Positions 34,214-43,399 of a stretch of DNA of 64,000 nt are shown one piece after another. The stretch spans positions 2,088,001 to 2,152,000 of the forward strand of contig NZ_CP075175.1 in NCBI RefSeq assembly GCF_021223605.1, written 5' to 3'. Positions within the stretch are counted from its first letter, which is position 1. Each line of letters opens with the position of its first letter. The notes under the pieces are model-generated. The model saw only the letters and a program-made list of their open reading frames with translations. It did not search any database and was not told where the DNA came from. This stretch comes from Paenibacillus sp. 481 (GTDB lineage: Bacteria > Bacillota > Bacilli > Paenibacillales > Paenibacillaceae). A program made the position numbers and the translations under genes.

Positions 34214-34335
34214 AAAGAGAGTACCTCATGCGGTACTCTCTCACAGATTCGGTGGAGTCGAATCGCGGCTGTACAGAACCACAATTCGCCGGAAGGTGAT
34301 GCTGAAGTTGTTTGAGGAGGTTGCGAAATCAACCT
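34214..34335 (-). repeat. stem-loop plus degenerate ssrA 3'-end relic
   Basis: GAGAGTACCTCATGCGGTACTCTC repeats the ssrA terminator loop theme. GGTGGAGTCGAA follows, and at 34303-34335 GAAGTTGTTTTGA-like sequence and GTTGCGAAATCAACC align with the ssrA interior (GTTACAGTTTTGA...CCTGCGAAATCGCCC). It also terminates neither neighbour clearly. Confidence 0.6.
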
Positions 34336-34345
34336 GTCTGCATGA

Positions 34346-35605
34346 TCACCGGATAATCCTTTTCTCTGTCGCATCTTTGATCCACTTCGGAAATTCATTC
34401 AGGAGCTGGTCATACAGCACTTCATCGGATACCGCTGAAATATCTTTCAAATGAATGAAATTTGCATTATCGACAATCCGACCTTCCATCATATCCAACT
34501 GCTTTAGTACTTCGAAATCAGAATCTCCAATCCCCACGAACTGCCAAAATATCGGAAGAATCGCGGAGTCTACGATCACTTTTTTAGTCGGCTTCACTAC
34601 GCCTCCATCATTGATAAAGATAATGAATACAGGTAGGCTTGATTCTTCTTCGATGGTATATTTCTTAATGACATCCTCCATAACCCGAGGCTCATCATTG
34701 CGGCCATACTTATGGATATTCGAATTATTCAAAATTTGAGTAGTTACATAGGAAATGAAATCTCGCTCCGTCACAGTGGGTAATCGGCTAAATTCATGAT
34801 CATAGACCCACACATCCAAAGCAGCATTGTCATCAAATTTGCTGGCCACGGCCAATATACGCTCAACAACTTCTTGAACCGTCCCATCTTTATATAAGCT
34901 CCGCATAGATCCTGTAACATCAAGCACGATACCTACCCTAGCCGATAGATGGGTCATCTTCTTCTTTTCCAATGTGTACGCCACAATTTTCTTACGCAAA
35001 TCTATTTTGGACAATACGACCTCTTCCGCAACTGCTACAGCTTCGACAATCTCTTCCGACTGCTCAACCTCAAGCCCATAATTCGTGCATAGCGCGGCCA
35101 AACCCCCATAGAATCCACTGCCAATAGCATTAAACTTCCATTCCTCGTTATATCGATACAACTCGCCCACGACAATCGCTGTTTCCTTTGACAAATCATT
35201 CCCATATTCAAAACGAAATAATTGTTCTCCCGTAATCGTATCAACAAGCCGTAAATAAAAGTCTGACGCATCACTTATCGTATGTCCCTGCTCGTCCCCA
35301 ACATGAATAGTCACAGAAAGGGCTACTTTTGCAACGCTTTTCGGCAGTTTCGATAGATGCAGCTCAATAGTCTCTTGGTCCCCTTGAGCAGTTGCACTAT
35401 GTGTAACTGCACCATAACGATCAAAGGCATTTCCATAAAAAATAAAATCCTCATCCCGCTCGCATCGACTTTTCTCCGATAAAAGAAAACATGCTGCATC
35501 GATGCTCATCGTCGCTTTCTTCATTGTCCAACCAAATTGAAAGCTAAGGGCGGATAATTTTCTACCTTTTGTAACTTCTATCTTTTGCCCTTTAAGTAGA
35601 TTCAT
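34346..35605 (-). CDS. TerD-domain protein with C-terminal vWA domain
   Basis: The protein of about 419 residues starts at ATG 35605 (AAGGGGAGAT 8 nt upstream). Residues 1-190 are a TerD fold (MNLLKGQKIEVTKG, IFYGNAF-like GNAFDRYGAVTHS, FRFEYGNDLSKETAIVVGEL), with acidic residues that bind calcium in TerD proteins. Residues about 225-415 are a von Willebrand A domain (GIVLDVTGSMRSLY, a D-x-T-G-S MIDAS variant). This TerD-TerF-like fusion belongs to the tellurite/stress Ter systems. No other ter gene is adjacent, so it is solitary. Confidence 0.9.
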   Translation of the reverse strand: MNLLKGQKIEVTKGRKLSALSFQFGWTMKKATMSIDAACFLLSEKSRCERDEDFIFYGNAFDRYGAVTHSATAQGDQETIELHLSKLPKSVAKVALSVTIHVGDEQGHTISDASDFYLRLVDTITGEQLFRFEYGNDLSKETAIVVGELYRYNEEWKFNAIGSGFYGGLAALCTNYGLEVEQSEEIVEAVAVAEEVVLSKIDLRKKIVAYTLEKKKMTHLSARVGIVLDVTGSMRSLYKDGTVQEVVERILAVASKFDDNAALDVWVYDHEFSRLPTVTERDFISYVTTQILNNSNIHKYGRNDEPRVMEDVIKKYTIEEESSLPVFIIFINDGGVVKPTKKVIVDSAILPIFWQFVGIGDSDFEVLKQLDMMEGRIVDNANFIHLKDISAVSDEVLYDQLLNEFPKWIKDATEKRIIR

Positions 35606-36039
35606 AGGATTATCTCCCCTTTTTAATAATATGTTCCAATTGTACATCAAAAGTAAAAATAATACTCCATTAGTATAATGCATTGGAATAGTCACATGAA
35701 AAAAGAAGAGGATATCGTACTAGTGGAGGAGGAATGCCCTTAATCATCTCTAACGAGCTTTTAACGAGCTTTTCATCATACAAATCAAAGATGCTGCTGC
35801 CTTAGAAAGACAGAAGCTTTCAATTAACGCATACATCTTAGCGTCTCCATCCCATCAACTGCAAGGAGTCTTCTTTGAGAAGTTTCTATGAAATTTGATA
35901 ACTGGCTTCAAAGGCGTTGTCACTGACCGAAATGTTTCAGCGATTAGAGATTAGAAAGTTCATCGCTAACTATATAAAAAAATGATTGTATATAAGAGCA
36001 TGTTGACCTTATCTTAAAGCTACATATGCCGGAAAAAGC
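35606..36039. other. 434-bp gene-free region
   Basis: It contains an 11-bp direct repeat AACGAGCTTTT (35749-35770) and no frame with a ribosome binding site. The TerD-vWA promoter should lie near 35640-35690. Confidence 0.4.
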
Positions 36040-36072
36040 AAAAACCCTGACCTCTTGCGGTCAGGGTTTTAC
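36040..36072 (-). terminator. ssrA terminator
   Basis: AAAACCCTGAC-CGCAAGAG-GTCAGGGTTTTT on the minus strand begins 3 nt after the CCA end of tmRNA. Its loop region is the theme copied in several relics. Confidence 0.9.
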
Positions 36073-36073
36073 A

Positions 36074-36438
36074 TGGTGGAGGCGAGGGGAGTCGAACCCC
36101 TGTCCGAAGATAACGCCACACAGGCTTCTACGGGTGTAGTTACAGTTTTGATGTCACCTGCGAAATCGCCCCGTAACCGGCTTCTTCACAGGTCAGCCTG
36201 ATTGTCTTCTTCAGCACACCCCAGGCGGAGATGTGACAGCATATCCCACTAAGAGTGAGCTCCTATCCCGGCACATGGGCGATGCAGAGTAGAAGCACGC
36301 TAACAGGTTATTAAGCTGCTAAAGCGTAGTTGTTTTGTGTTTTGCCGTTTAATAGGCTTTAGCGTTGATGAAGTGGACGCGTCCCCACTACCCGCAACCC
36401 GCGCTCGAACTATCCCCGTCGAATCCAAGAACGCCCCC
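36074..36438 (-). ncRNA. ssrA: transfer-messenger RNA (tmRNA)
   Basis: The 365-nt gene runs from GGGGGCG at 36438 to an encoded CCA at 36076-36074. The acceptor stem GGGGGCG pairs with CGCCTCC, and GGTTCGACTCC is the T-arm. The tag frame reads G-K-T-Q-N-N-Y-A-L-A-A followed by TAA TAA, entered after a tRNA-borne Ala. tmRNA with SmpB (encoded 320 bp upstream) rescues stalled ribosomes and marks the products for ClpP. Its 3' end is a common integration site for mobile elements, and degenerate copies of that end are scattered over the 33 kb on its 3' side. Confidence 0.96.
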
Positions 36439-36604
36439 ATAATGAAGTGAGTTACCTCACCCACAAGGGTAGTTCGTCTCAGATTAAACAAATCGAGACA
36501 ACGGATTAAAATGTTGCAATTCATTCAAGTCAGCCAAATCTACAACCTTTGAACGAAGCAGGCCACCAGCACTGCTGTTCATCATTGACCAACAAGTACA
36601 TTAT

Positions 36605-36633
36605 ATCATACCTGCCTGAGAAGTGTTAGTCAA
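36605..36633 (-). promoter_or_regulatory. putative ssrA promoter
   Basis: TTGACT and TATGAT on the minus strand are 17 bp apart. A start near 36597 would give a precursor with about 160 nt of 5' leader to be trimmed. The remaining part of 36439-36757 holds no gene. Confidence 0.55.
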
Positions 36634-36757
36634 CTTGTTGCCAAGTGCGGACGCCATTGGATCGTTTCCCTGATCTCACCCAGAATGGTAAGCTAAAGCG
36701 AATACTCGCTTAATCCTCTGCTGAAAGCTGAATGCTGACTACACAACCCACGCAAAC

Positions 36758-37231
36758 TTAATACTTCTGCTTCTCACGCAATGCCCGCTGAATTTCGCGT
36801 TGCGCGTCGCGCTTCGCTTCCGTAGCACGCTTGTCGTAATTTTTCTTACCTTTTGCCAAGCCGATCAACAGTTTCGCATACCCGTTACGCACATAAATTT
36901 TCAATGGCACAACCGTGTAGCCTTCCTGCTTCGACAACCCAATCAACTTGTTAATTTGCACCTTATGCAATAGCAATTTACGCGCCCGCGTCGGGTCAAT
37001 CGGATTATGACGATTACCCTGTTCAAATGGGCTAATATGCAAGTTATGTACGAACATCTCACCGTTGCGAATCGTAGCAAACGCATCTCCGATATTTGCT
37101 TTGCCCATGCGTAACGACTTGATTTCCGTACCCGTTAGTACCATGCCCGCTTCATAAGTGTCTTCGATAAAATAATCGTGTGACGCTTTTTTGTTCTGAG
37201 CCAGCACTTTGCTCTCTGCTTTTTTGGCCAT
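36758..37231 (-). CDS. smpB: SsrA-binding protein
   Basis: The 157-residue protein has the full SmpB signature: [20 protein letters not shown] at the N-terminus, [36 protein letters not shown], and a basic tail ([20 protein letters not shown]). It binds tmRNA and delivers it to stalled ribosomes. It follows rnr in the same direction and precedes ssrA, the standard Bacillales order. Confidence 0.98.
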   Translation of the reverse strand: MAKKAESKVLAQNKKASHDYFIEDTYEAGMVLTGTEIKSLRMGKANIGDAFATIRNGEMFVHNLHISPFEQGNRHNPIDPTRARKLLLHKVQINKLIGLSKQEGYTVVPLKIYVRNGYAKLLIGLAKGKKNYDKRATEAKRDAQREIQRALREKQKY

Positions 37232-37394
37232 CTTGTTCGACCCTCCAAACTCATTCGCTTAGGCTATCCAAAGACACAATAGCTGCAACAAATAATACAT
37301 TCATCCTAGACTTATATTGTATCAAAAAATCAGCTCTCTACTCAAGCTAAATCCATCCCTACATTTACTTCAGCAACAATCTCACCAAAATTCA

Positions 37395-37433
37395 AAAGGG
37401 CGCCCCACCACGGAGCCCCCCTTTTGAATCACA
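37395..37433 (-). terminator. terminator of rnr
   Basis: CAAAAGGGGGGCTCC and GGGGCGCCCTTTTG on the minus strand form an interrupted stem flanked by A/T runs immediately after the rnr stop codon. Confidence 0.6.
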
Positions 37434-37436
37434 ATC

Positions 37437-40400
37437 TTATCGCTTTTTACGTATAAATTTAGCCGTGCCGCGGTTGGACTTTGCTTTCTTATTCCCGCCG
37501 TCCGCTTCTTGCTTCGCATGATCACGTGCCTGCGCCGCTTGATCACCGATAAATATGCCGCTATTGGATGTACTACGGCGTCCTTTTTTGCCACCGCTAG
37601 TGCCACTGCGGCTGCTGTAACCACCATTTCGGCCACCGCCACTAAATGGACCATCATGACTTCCAGAACGACCGTAGCCACCACGCCCTGAGCCAAAGTC
37701 AAAATTACGGGCCTTGTCTGCATCCTTCTCTGCGTCGGAAATCAGACGATCAACCCAGCCGTTATTTTCACCCGATTGGTTACGGTTGTTGTCGGCCTTA
37801 TTTTCTTGCCCGAATCGAATACCGCCCTGTCCGCGTTCACGCGTCCCAGATGAACCTTGTCTTTTGTACGGATCTACGGATGCAGAGTTTCTGTCCCGTC
37901 CACGTGTTTGTCTTCCAGCTTGACCTTGACGGCCTGAACGGCCTTGTTGGCGGCGATATTCTGCCGCATTCAACCATTCGCCATCTTGCTCGACAGCTGG
38001 AGTCTGATTAATTGGTTCTTCATGCAGATGCGAACCGCCTAAACCAACATGTACATTATCGCGCTCTGTATCTCCGAAGCCCGCTTCACGACCCGTTTGG
38101 TCACCATGTCTGCCGCGCTCATCTGCGCGACCGCCACGACTATTACGATCCCCAAAGCGACCACCTTGGTCTACACGCCCACGTGCGTCACGGCCTTCGT
38201 TACGTCCAGCGCCTTGACCGCCTCCACGTGCGTCACGGCCCTCGCTACGTCCGGCGCCTTGACCGCCACCGCGTGCGTCGCGGCCCTCGTTACGTCCAGC
38301 ACCTTGACCGCCTCCACGTGCATCGCGGCCACCGCTACGTCCAGCACCTTGACCGCCTCCACGTGCATCACGGCCATCGCTACGTCCAGCACCCTGACCG
38401 CCTCCACGTGCATCACGGCCACCGCTACGCCCAGCACCCTGACCGCCACGTGCATCACGGCCACCGCTACGCGCAGCACCTTGACCACCGCGTCCATCGC
38501 GCCCGCCATCTCGTGATCCGCGTCCACCAGCGCCACGAGCACCAGAACCACCGCGGTCATCGCCACGTCCACGACGCTTACGCAGCTCAAAGCCGAACTC
38601 AGCCGCCTCACGACTGCCATAACGTGACTTCGATTCAAGCAACTCGAAATCAACCGTATGCTCTTCCATATTCACACGTGCTACACGAATACGTACCTCA
38701 TCACCAATACGGAAAATGTTCGACGTACGCTCCCCAATCAGCACCATATGCTGCTCATGGAAATGGTAATAATCATCCGATAGCTCACTCAAGCGAATAA
38801 GCCCCTCGACCGTATTATCCAACTCCACGAACATCCCGAAGCTTGTCACACTGCTGATGATGGCATCGAACTCTTCGCCCACCTTGTCCAGCATGAACTC
38901 CGCTTTTTTCAATGCGACCGTATCACGCTCTGCATCCACCGCAACGCGTTCACGTTCCGACGATTGCTGCGCAATATCCGGCATACGCGCTTGCAACTGC
39001 TCCAAACGCTTATCGTTCAAGGCCCCACCACTCTCCGTCACTTCACGGATCACGCGGTGGATAACCAAATCCGGATAACGACGAATCGGTGAAGTAAAGT
39101 GAGAATAGAACTCGGCCGCCAAGCCGAAATGGCCTGTGCTTTCCGCATCATATTTCGCCTGTCTCATCGAACGAAGCATCATCGTGCTAATAACCGTCTG
39201 CTCACGCGTACCTTGAATTTCTTCAAGCAACGATTGCAGCGCACGAGGATGTACCGAATTACCTTTTCCACGTACAACATAACCAAAGTTAGCTGCAAAC
39301 GACATAAAGTTGAACAATCTCTCGCTGTCCGGTTCTTCATGTATCCGGTAAAGGAAAGGTACACGCAGCCAATGGAAATGCTCCGCAACCGTCTCATTTG
39401 CGGCCAACATGAACTCTTCAATTATTTGCTCTGCGACTGAACGATCACGCTTAATAATGTCGACAGGCGTCCCGTCCTCAGCAACGATTACTTTCGATTC
39501 TTGGAAATCAAAATCAATCGCTCCGCGTCGTATCCGCTTGCCACGCAGCTTCATCGCCAGCTCTTTCATCAACTTAAAGCTGTCTACCAAATACTCATAA
39601 CGCGCCGATACCTCAGGATCCTCATCCTCGACAATTTTACGCACATTCGTATACGTCATGCGCTCCACTGATCGAATCACACTCGAGAACACATCGTGAC
39701 GTACAAGCTTCGCCTTTTCGTCGAACTCCATCTCACACGACAGTGTCAGACGATCCACATGTGGATGCAAGGAGCAAATACCGTTCGACAAACGATGCGG
39801 CAGCATCGGAATAACACGGTCAACTAAATACACACTACAACCGCGCGCATAAGCTTCACTGTCAAGTTCCGATCCTTCACGTACGTAATATCCAACGTCA
39901 GCGATATGGACGCCTAGCTTGTAGTTGCCATTCGGCAGTCTTTCGACATATACCGCGTCATCCAAGTCCTTCGCATCTTCGCCGTCAATCGTCACAATGT
40001 TCATTCCACGCAAGTCACGACGACGTTGGCTAATAATTTCTTCCTCCGTAATCGAATCTGGAACCGCTTCCGCTTCCGCCATCACTCCATCCGGGAATGC
40101 TTCCGGCAGCTTATGCTTGCGAATAATCGACAAGATGTCTACGCCTGGATCATCCTTATGGCCGAGAATCTCTGCGACCTCGCCCTGTGCGGCTGTGCGC
40201 CCCTCAGGATAATTGACGATTCGTACGACAACTTTTTGTCCAGACACAGCCCCATTAAAGGCTTCCTGCGGAATGAACACATCGCGGTTAATCCGTTTAT
40301 CATCAGGCACAACAAAGCCATATGTCTCATAATTTTGAAATACGCCGACAACCTGTTCAATCGCCCGCTTCACAATACGGACAACTTCACCCTCCATGCG

Positions 40401-40763
40401 CATTCCGTCTATCCCTTTGTTCGCGATACGTACAAGTACGATATCGCCGTGCATAGCCGTCTTCAAATCATTGGCATGCACATACACGTCTGGATGACCT
40501 GTCTCTTCAGGAATAAGAAAAGCAAATCCCTTCGCATGCGCCTGTAAACGCCCACGCACCAAATTCATGCGCTCCGGTACACCGTACCGCTCTGCACGCG
40601 TTCGAATGATTTTTCCACTGTCCTCAAGTTGAATAAGCAATTTTAAAAATTCCTTAAAATCTGCAGCATTTTGTATTTGAAAATGTTGCTCCAACTCTTG
40701 GTACGTCATCGGTTTATAAGCCGTTTCTTGCATAAAATTCAGCAATTGCTGTTCTGTTATCAT
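37437..40763 (-). CDS. rnr: ribonuclease R with long repeat-rich C-terminal extension
   Basis: The 1108-residue protein has an N-terminal winged helix, cold-shock domains, and the RNB catalytic domain (VTIDGEDAKDLDDAVYVE with the acidic cluster, SVAEQIIEEFMLAANETVAE, HFTSPIRRYPDLVIHR). An S1 domain follows (VTSFGMFVELDNTVEGLIRL). RNase R degrades structured RNA and works with tmRNA. Usual lengths are 750-820 residues. Here about 385 extra residues follow the S1 domain, dominated by Arg/Gly/Asp repeats of 15 residues (GRDARGGGQGAGRSG) and ending Lys/Arg-rich. Such an RGG-like tail may bind RNA or promote condensation. The start is ATG 40763 behind GAGGTGAGAGA. Confidence 0.96.
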   Translation of the reverse strand: MITEQQLLNFMQETAYKPMTYQELEQHFQIQNAADFKEFLKLLIQLEDSGKIIRTRAERYGVPERMNLVRGRLQAHAKGFAFLIPEETGHPDVYVHANDLKTAMHGDIVLVRIANKGIDGMRMEGEVVRIVKRAIEQVVGVFQNYETYGFVVPDDKRINRDVFIPQEAFNGAVSGQKVVVRIVNYPEGRTAAQGEVAEILGHKDDPGVDILSIIRKHKLPEAFPDGVMAEAEAVPDSITEEEIISQRRRDLRGMNIVTIDGEDAKDLDDAVYVERLPNGNYKLGVHIADVGYYVREGSELDSEAYARGCSVYLVDRVIPMLPHRLSNGICSLHPHVDRLTLSCEMEFDEKAKLVRHDVFSSVIRSVERMTYTNVRKIVEDEDPEVSARYEYLVDSFKLMKELAMKLRGKRIRRGAIDFDFQESKVIVAEDGTPVDIIKRDRSVAEQIIEEFMLAANETVAEHFHWLRVPFLYRIHEEPDSERLFNFMSFAANFGYVVRGKGNSVHPRALQSLLEEIQGTREQTVISTMMLRSMRQAKYDAESTGHFGLAAEFYSHFTSPIRRYPDLVIHRVIREVTESGGALNDKRLEQLQARMPDIAQQSSERERVAVDAERDTVALKKAEFMLDKVGEEFDAIISSVTSFGMFVELDNTVEGLIRLSELSDDYYHFHEQHMVLIGERTSNIFRIGDEVRIRVARVNMEEHTVDFELLESKSRYGSREAAEFGFELRKRRGRGDDRGGSGARGAGGRGSRDGGRDGRGGQGAARSGGRDARGGQGAGRSGGRDARGGGQGAGRSDGRDARGGGQGAGRSGGRDARGGGQGAGRNEGRDARGGGQGAGRSEGRDARGGGQGAGRNEGRDARGRVDQGGRFGDRNSRGGRADERGRHGDQTGREAGFGDTERDNVHVGLGGSHLHEEPINQTPAVEQDGEWLNAAEYRRQQGRSGRQGQAGRQTRGRDRNSASVDPYKRQGSSGTRERGQGGIRFGQENKADNNRNQSGENNGWVDRLISDAEKDADKARNFDFGSGRGGYGRSGSHDGPFSGGGRNGGYSSRSGTSGGKKGRRSTSNSGIFIGDQAAQARDHAKQEADGGNKKAKSNRGTAKFIRKKR
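38181..38500 (-). repeat. tandem 45/42-bp repeats inside rnr
   Basis: Repeat starts fall at 38181, 38226, 38271, 38316, 38361 and 38406 (45-bp steps), then at 38448 and about 38490 (42-bp steps). Each encodes GRDARGGGQGAGR plus two variable residues, or one Gly fewer. The period is a multiple of three, so copy-number change would keep the frame. Confidence 0.9.
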
Positions 40764-41015
40764 TCTCTCACCTCACGCCCTGCCTCCATAAACCACAAGC
40801 AACAGTATAACAAGTTATATCTTAGTATACACGAAAATAAAATAGCCCATCCGGGCAAGTACACCCTTTTATTCATAATTATCAGCCCAAATTACATCCG
40901 TTCAAACCTTTTTCACTTCTTGATCTTCTAAAAATGAACTTTGACTTGCTTCACAACCTCGAAATATCCCAATTTCACCTTTAAAGGTAAAACTTATGGC
41001 TTAGATCCATAAAAC
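40764..41015. other. 252-bp gene-free region
   Basis: It lies between secG and rnr. Apart from the probable rnr promoter and the secG terminator no element was recognised. Confidence 0.4.
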
Positions 41016-41043
41016 AAAAAGACGGGGACTCATCCCCGTCTTA
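41016..41043 (-). terminator. terminator of secG
   Basis: AAGACGGGGAT-GAG-TCCCCGTCTTTTTG on the minus strand lies about 15 nt after the secG stop codon. Confidence 0.88.
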
Positions 41044-41055
41044 ACTGTATAACTA

Positions 41056-41295
41056 TTATGTTTGTTTTAAGAAGTACGCCACGACTAGCGACAAGATGAA
41101 AAATCCAGCTGCCAAACCAACCGTCAAGCGTTGCAAGAACAGATCCAAACCGCGCGCCTTCTGCTTGCCGAAAAGATGTTCCGCTCCGCCGGAGATGGCG
41201 CCTGAGAGGCCGGCACTTTTTCCTTTTTGCAGAAGTACCACGCTAATCAAGCCGATCGAAAAAATTACGAGCAATATTTTCAAGAAAAGTTCCAT
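41056..41295 (-). CDS. secG: preprotein translocase subunit SecG
   Basis: The 79-residue protein starts at ATG 41295 with AGGAGGTGGAACC upstream. It has two membrane helices ([19 protein letters not shown] and [20 protein letters not shown]) joined by the conserved loop [20 protein letters not shown]. It is part of the SecYEG channel. Its place upstream of rnr is typical for Bacillales. Confidence 0.96.
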   Translation of the reverse strand: MELFLKILLVIFSIGLISVVLLQKGKSAGLSGAISGGAEHLFGKQKARGLDLFLQRLTVGLAAGFFILSLVVAYFLKQT

Positions 41296-41407
41296 GGTTC
41301 CACCTCCTATGCGTAATACCAACGTAAACATCGTTGCATTACTATAAAAACAGCATTACCATTGTACCACAGAAATGCCCAGAATGACAAGATGTACCGA
41401 ATTTCAT

Positions 41408-42238
41408 TTAGCTTTCTTCACCATGACGAAGAATCCGTTCCGCATTATGGCGCAGTGGACCTGCATAAGCACTAATCGGGAACGAGTAGCGAATCGCTTC
41501 CGTGATGAACGCTTTAGCTGTGCGCACACTTTCGATCACAGAGTGGCCTTTCGCCAATTCTGCCGTAATCGCTGCAGAATATGTGCAGCCCGCGCCGTGC
41601 GTGTAAGTCGTGTCAATGCGATCCGACTCGAATATTTCAAACGTGCTGCCATCGTACAGCACATCGATTGAAGTCGGCAAGCCAAGCTTGGCACCGCCCT
41701 TCACCAACACGTACTTCGCACCAAGCGCCTGAATGCGCTCTGCTGCCACCTTCATCTCGTCCAGCGTACGAATTGGCGCTGTACCTGCAAGCTGTGCCGC
41801 CTCAAACAAGTTTGGCGTCACAATTGTCGCCTTCGGCACAAGAACGTCGCGCAGCGCTTCGTTCGTCTCCGGGTGCAATGGCTCGTCCACGCCTTTGCAC
41901 ACCATCACAGGGTCGATGACAACGTTTGTCAACCCGTGCTGCTCAATCGTGCGTGCAACGAGCTCGATAATGTCTACCGAACCAAGCATACCCGTCTTCA
42001 TCGCTTGTACACCGATCGACATAATCGTTTTCAACTGCTCCTCTACCGTGGAGACAGCTTGCGGAAATACTTTGTGCGCCCAAGCTTGCTCTGGGTCCAT
42101 CGAGACGATTGTTGTTAACGCCGTCATCCCATATACGCCGCGCTCTTGGAACGTTTTTAGATCAGCTTGAATACCTGCTCCACCACTAGAATCCGAACCT
42201 GCAACGGTTAATACTCTGTTCATCTCTTTCATAGTCAT
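41408..42238 (-). CDS. pdxK: pyridoxine/hydroxymethylpyrimidine kinase (PdxK type)
   Basis: The 276-residue ribokinase-fold enzyme has NRVLTVAGSDSSGGAGIQAD, GMTALTTIVSMDPE, the active-site Cys region GVDEPLHPETNEAL and anion hole THGAGCTYSAAITAELAKG. The G-A-G-C-T form and the tail match the B. subtilis PdxK branch, which phosphorylates vitamin B6 precursors, more than ThiD. A ThiD role cannot be excluded. It is a single gene. The start is at one of two ATGs 6 bp apart. Confidence 0.88.
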   Translation of the reverse strand: MTMKEMNRVLTVAGSDSSGGAGIQADLKTFQERGVYGMTALTTIVSMDPEQAWAHKVFPQAVSTVEEQLKTIMSIGVQAMKTGMLGSVDIIELVARTIEQHGLTNVVIDPVMVCKGVDEPLHPETNEALRDVLVPKATIVTPNLFEAAQLAGTAPIRTLDEMKVAAERIQALGAKYVLVKGGAKLGLPTSIDVLYDGSTFEIFESDRIDTTYTHGAGCTYSAAITAELAKGHSVIESVRTAKAFITEAIRYSFPISAYAGPLRHNAERILRHGEES

Positions 42239-42325
42239 AGCCCCATAATTCCCCTTTTACATGAGTGTCAGTATATGTCGTATGATAAAATCTACGTTTA
42301 TTATACTCATTATGGGCACATGAAT

Positions 42326-43399
42326 CTATTTTTCGGTAACAGTAATACTACCCATATCGGAACGGGCTTTAATAATGGTCTTCGTCTGGCCTTTCATCTG
42401 GGGCGCACTTACCTCGCCTAAATCGTTCTGCAAGTCAAAAATTCCCGCAAATGAGGAAGGAACCTCAATTGTTATTTCACCCATTTCCGTTGTAACATCG
42501 ATGCTATGTTCTTTACTCTGCTCAATATGAATAGAGCCGATTTCTGCTGATGCTTTGACCGGCATCACGGTATCAATTAATCGTATGACTCCCATTTCGG
42601 ATTCTACATCTAGCGGTGCAACCACATCATTTATTTTGATCTCACCTGCTGAAGCTTTAACTCGAGCATAATCTGCGCTCATATCTTTAATATCAATTCC
42701 GCCAAATTCGTTTTCAACTTCAAGTTCTCCTACTTTACCGCCCCGAATCGATAAACTACCTAACGAAAGTGATGCACTGAGCTTTTGAAGATGTGAATCA
42801 TCTGACAGCTCAACTGTTATTTCAAAAGTGCTTTCCTCGAAATCAATAGGAGAACCGAAAAAAGATTCCCATTTATTTTTGTGTTTTTTCTTATCCAAAT
42901 CAAGATTTAGGAACGCGCCATCAAGCTGTATGTGTTTAATCGAATTCAGTATTTCAGGCGGCCCGTCGCCTTTAATTTTAATTTGATTTTTCGAACCCTT
43001 TACAAAACGAATATGTATATCTCCAGCGGTGGACTCTATTTTTAACTTCTCTAATCCGGAAGAAGGAAGCGCCCATTGATGTTCAAACTTATTACCATGT
43101 GCAAATGCTTCATTTGCCACACTACTTGTCACGCCACTTACAACACCATTCGCCACTTCTTTTGCTACTTCTTTTGCTACTTCATTTGCCACTTCATTTG
43201 CCACACCACTTACAACTCCGTCGACCATATTCCCTGTCACATACTTGTGATCACTGTAGTCACTACTAACTACGGAATCATTACCCCAATCTTGAAATTC
43301 AACAACGCTGCCACGAACGATTGCAACAATACTGATACCGATTATTCCAAAAATAATGCTTAATGTTCCAATTACATATCGAAACTTAGTAATGTTCAT
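42326..43399 (-). CDS. DUF4097-family membrane-anchored protein
   Basis: The 357-residue protein starts at ATG 43399 behind GGAGGGGG, overlapping the upstream HAAS gene by 14 bp. An N-terminal helix (YVIGTLSIIFGIIGISIVAIV) anchors it. A five-residue repeat region follows (ANEVANEVAKEVAKEVANGV), then a DUF4097 beta-helix (residues about 130-355, with VKASAGEIKINDVVAPLD and ASAEIGSIHIEQSKEHSI). PadR-HAAS-DUF4097 operons are common in Firmicutes and tied to envelope stress, but a molecular function is not known. Confidence 0.85.
   Translation of the reverse strand: MNITKFRYVIGTLSIIFGIIGISIVAIVRGSVVEFQDWGNDSVVSSDYSDHKYVTGNMVDGVVSGVANEVANEVAKEVAKEVANGVVSGVTSSVANEAFAHGNKFEHQWALPSSGLEKLKIESTAGDIHIRFVKGSKNQIKIKGDGPPEILNSIKHIQLDGAFLNLDLDKKKHKNKWESFFGSPIDFEESTFEITVELSDDSHLQKLSASLSLGSLSIRGGKVGELEVENEFGGIDIKDMSADYARVKASAGEIKINDVVAPLDVESEMGVIRLIDTVMPVKASAEIGSIHIEQSKEHSIDVTTEMGEITIEVPSSFAGIFDLQNDLGEVSAPQMKGQTKTIIKARSDMGSITVTEK

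Noticed and set aside
38181..38500. Regular 45-bp repeats as a possible CRISPR array
   Set aside because: The repeats have no variable spacers and encode an in-frame protein repeat within rnr. There are no cas genes.
38012..38800. Long plus-strand frame (262 codons) with His/Arg repeats opposite rnr
   Set aside because: It is the mirror of the Gly/Arg/Asp repeat tail of rnr. It has no ribosome binding site and no known domain, and the rnr frame is supported by homology on both sides.
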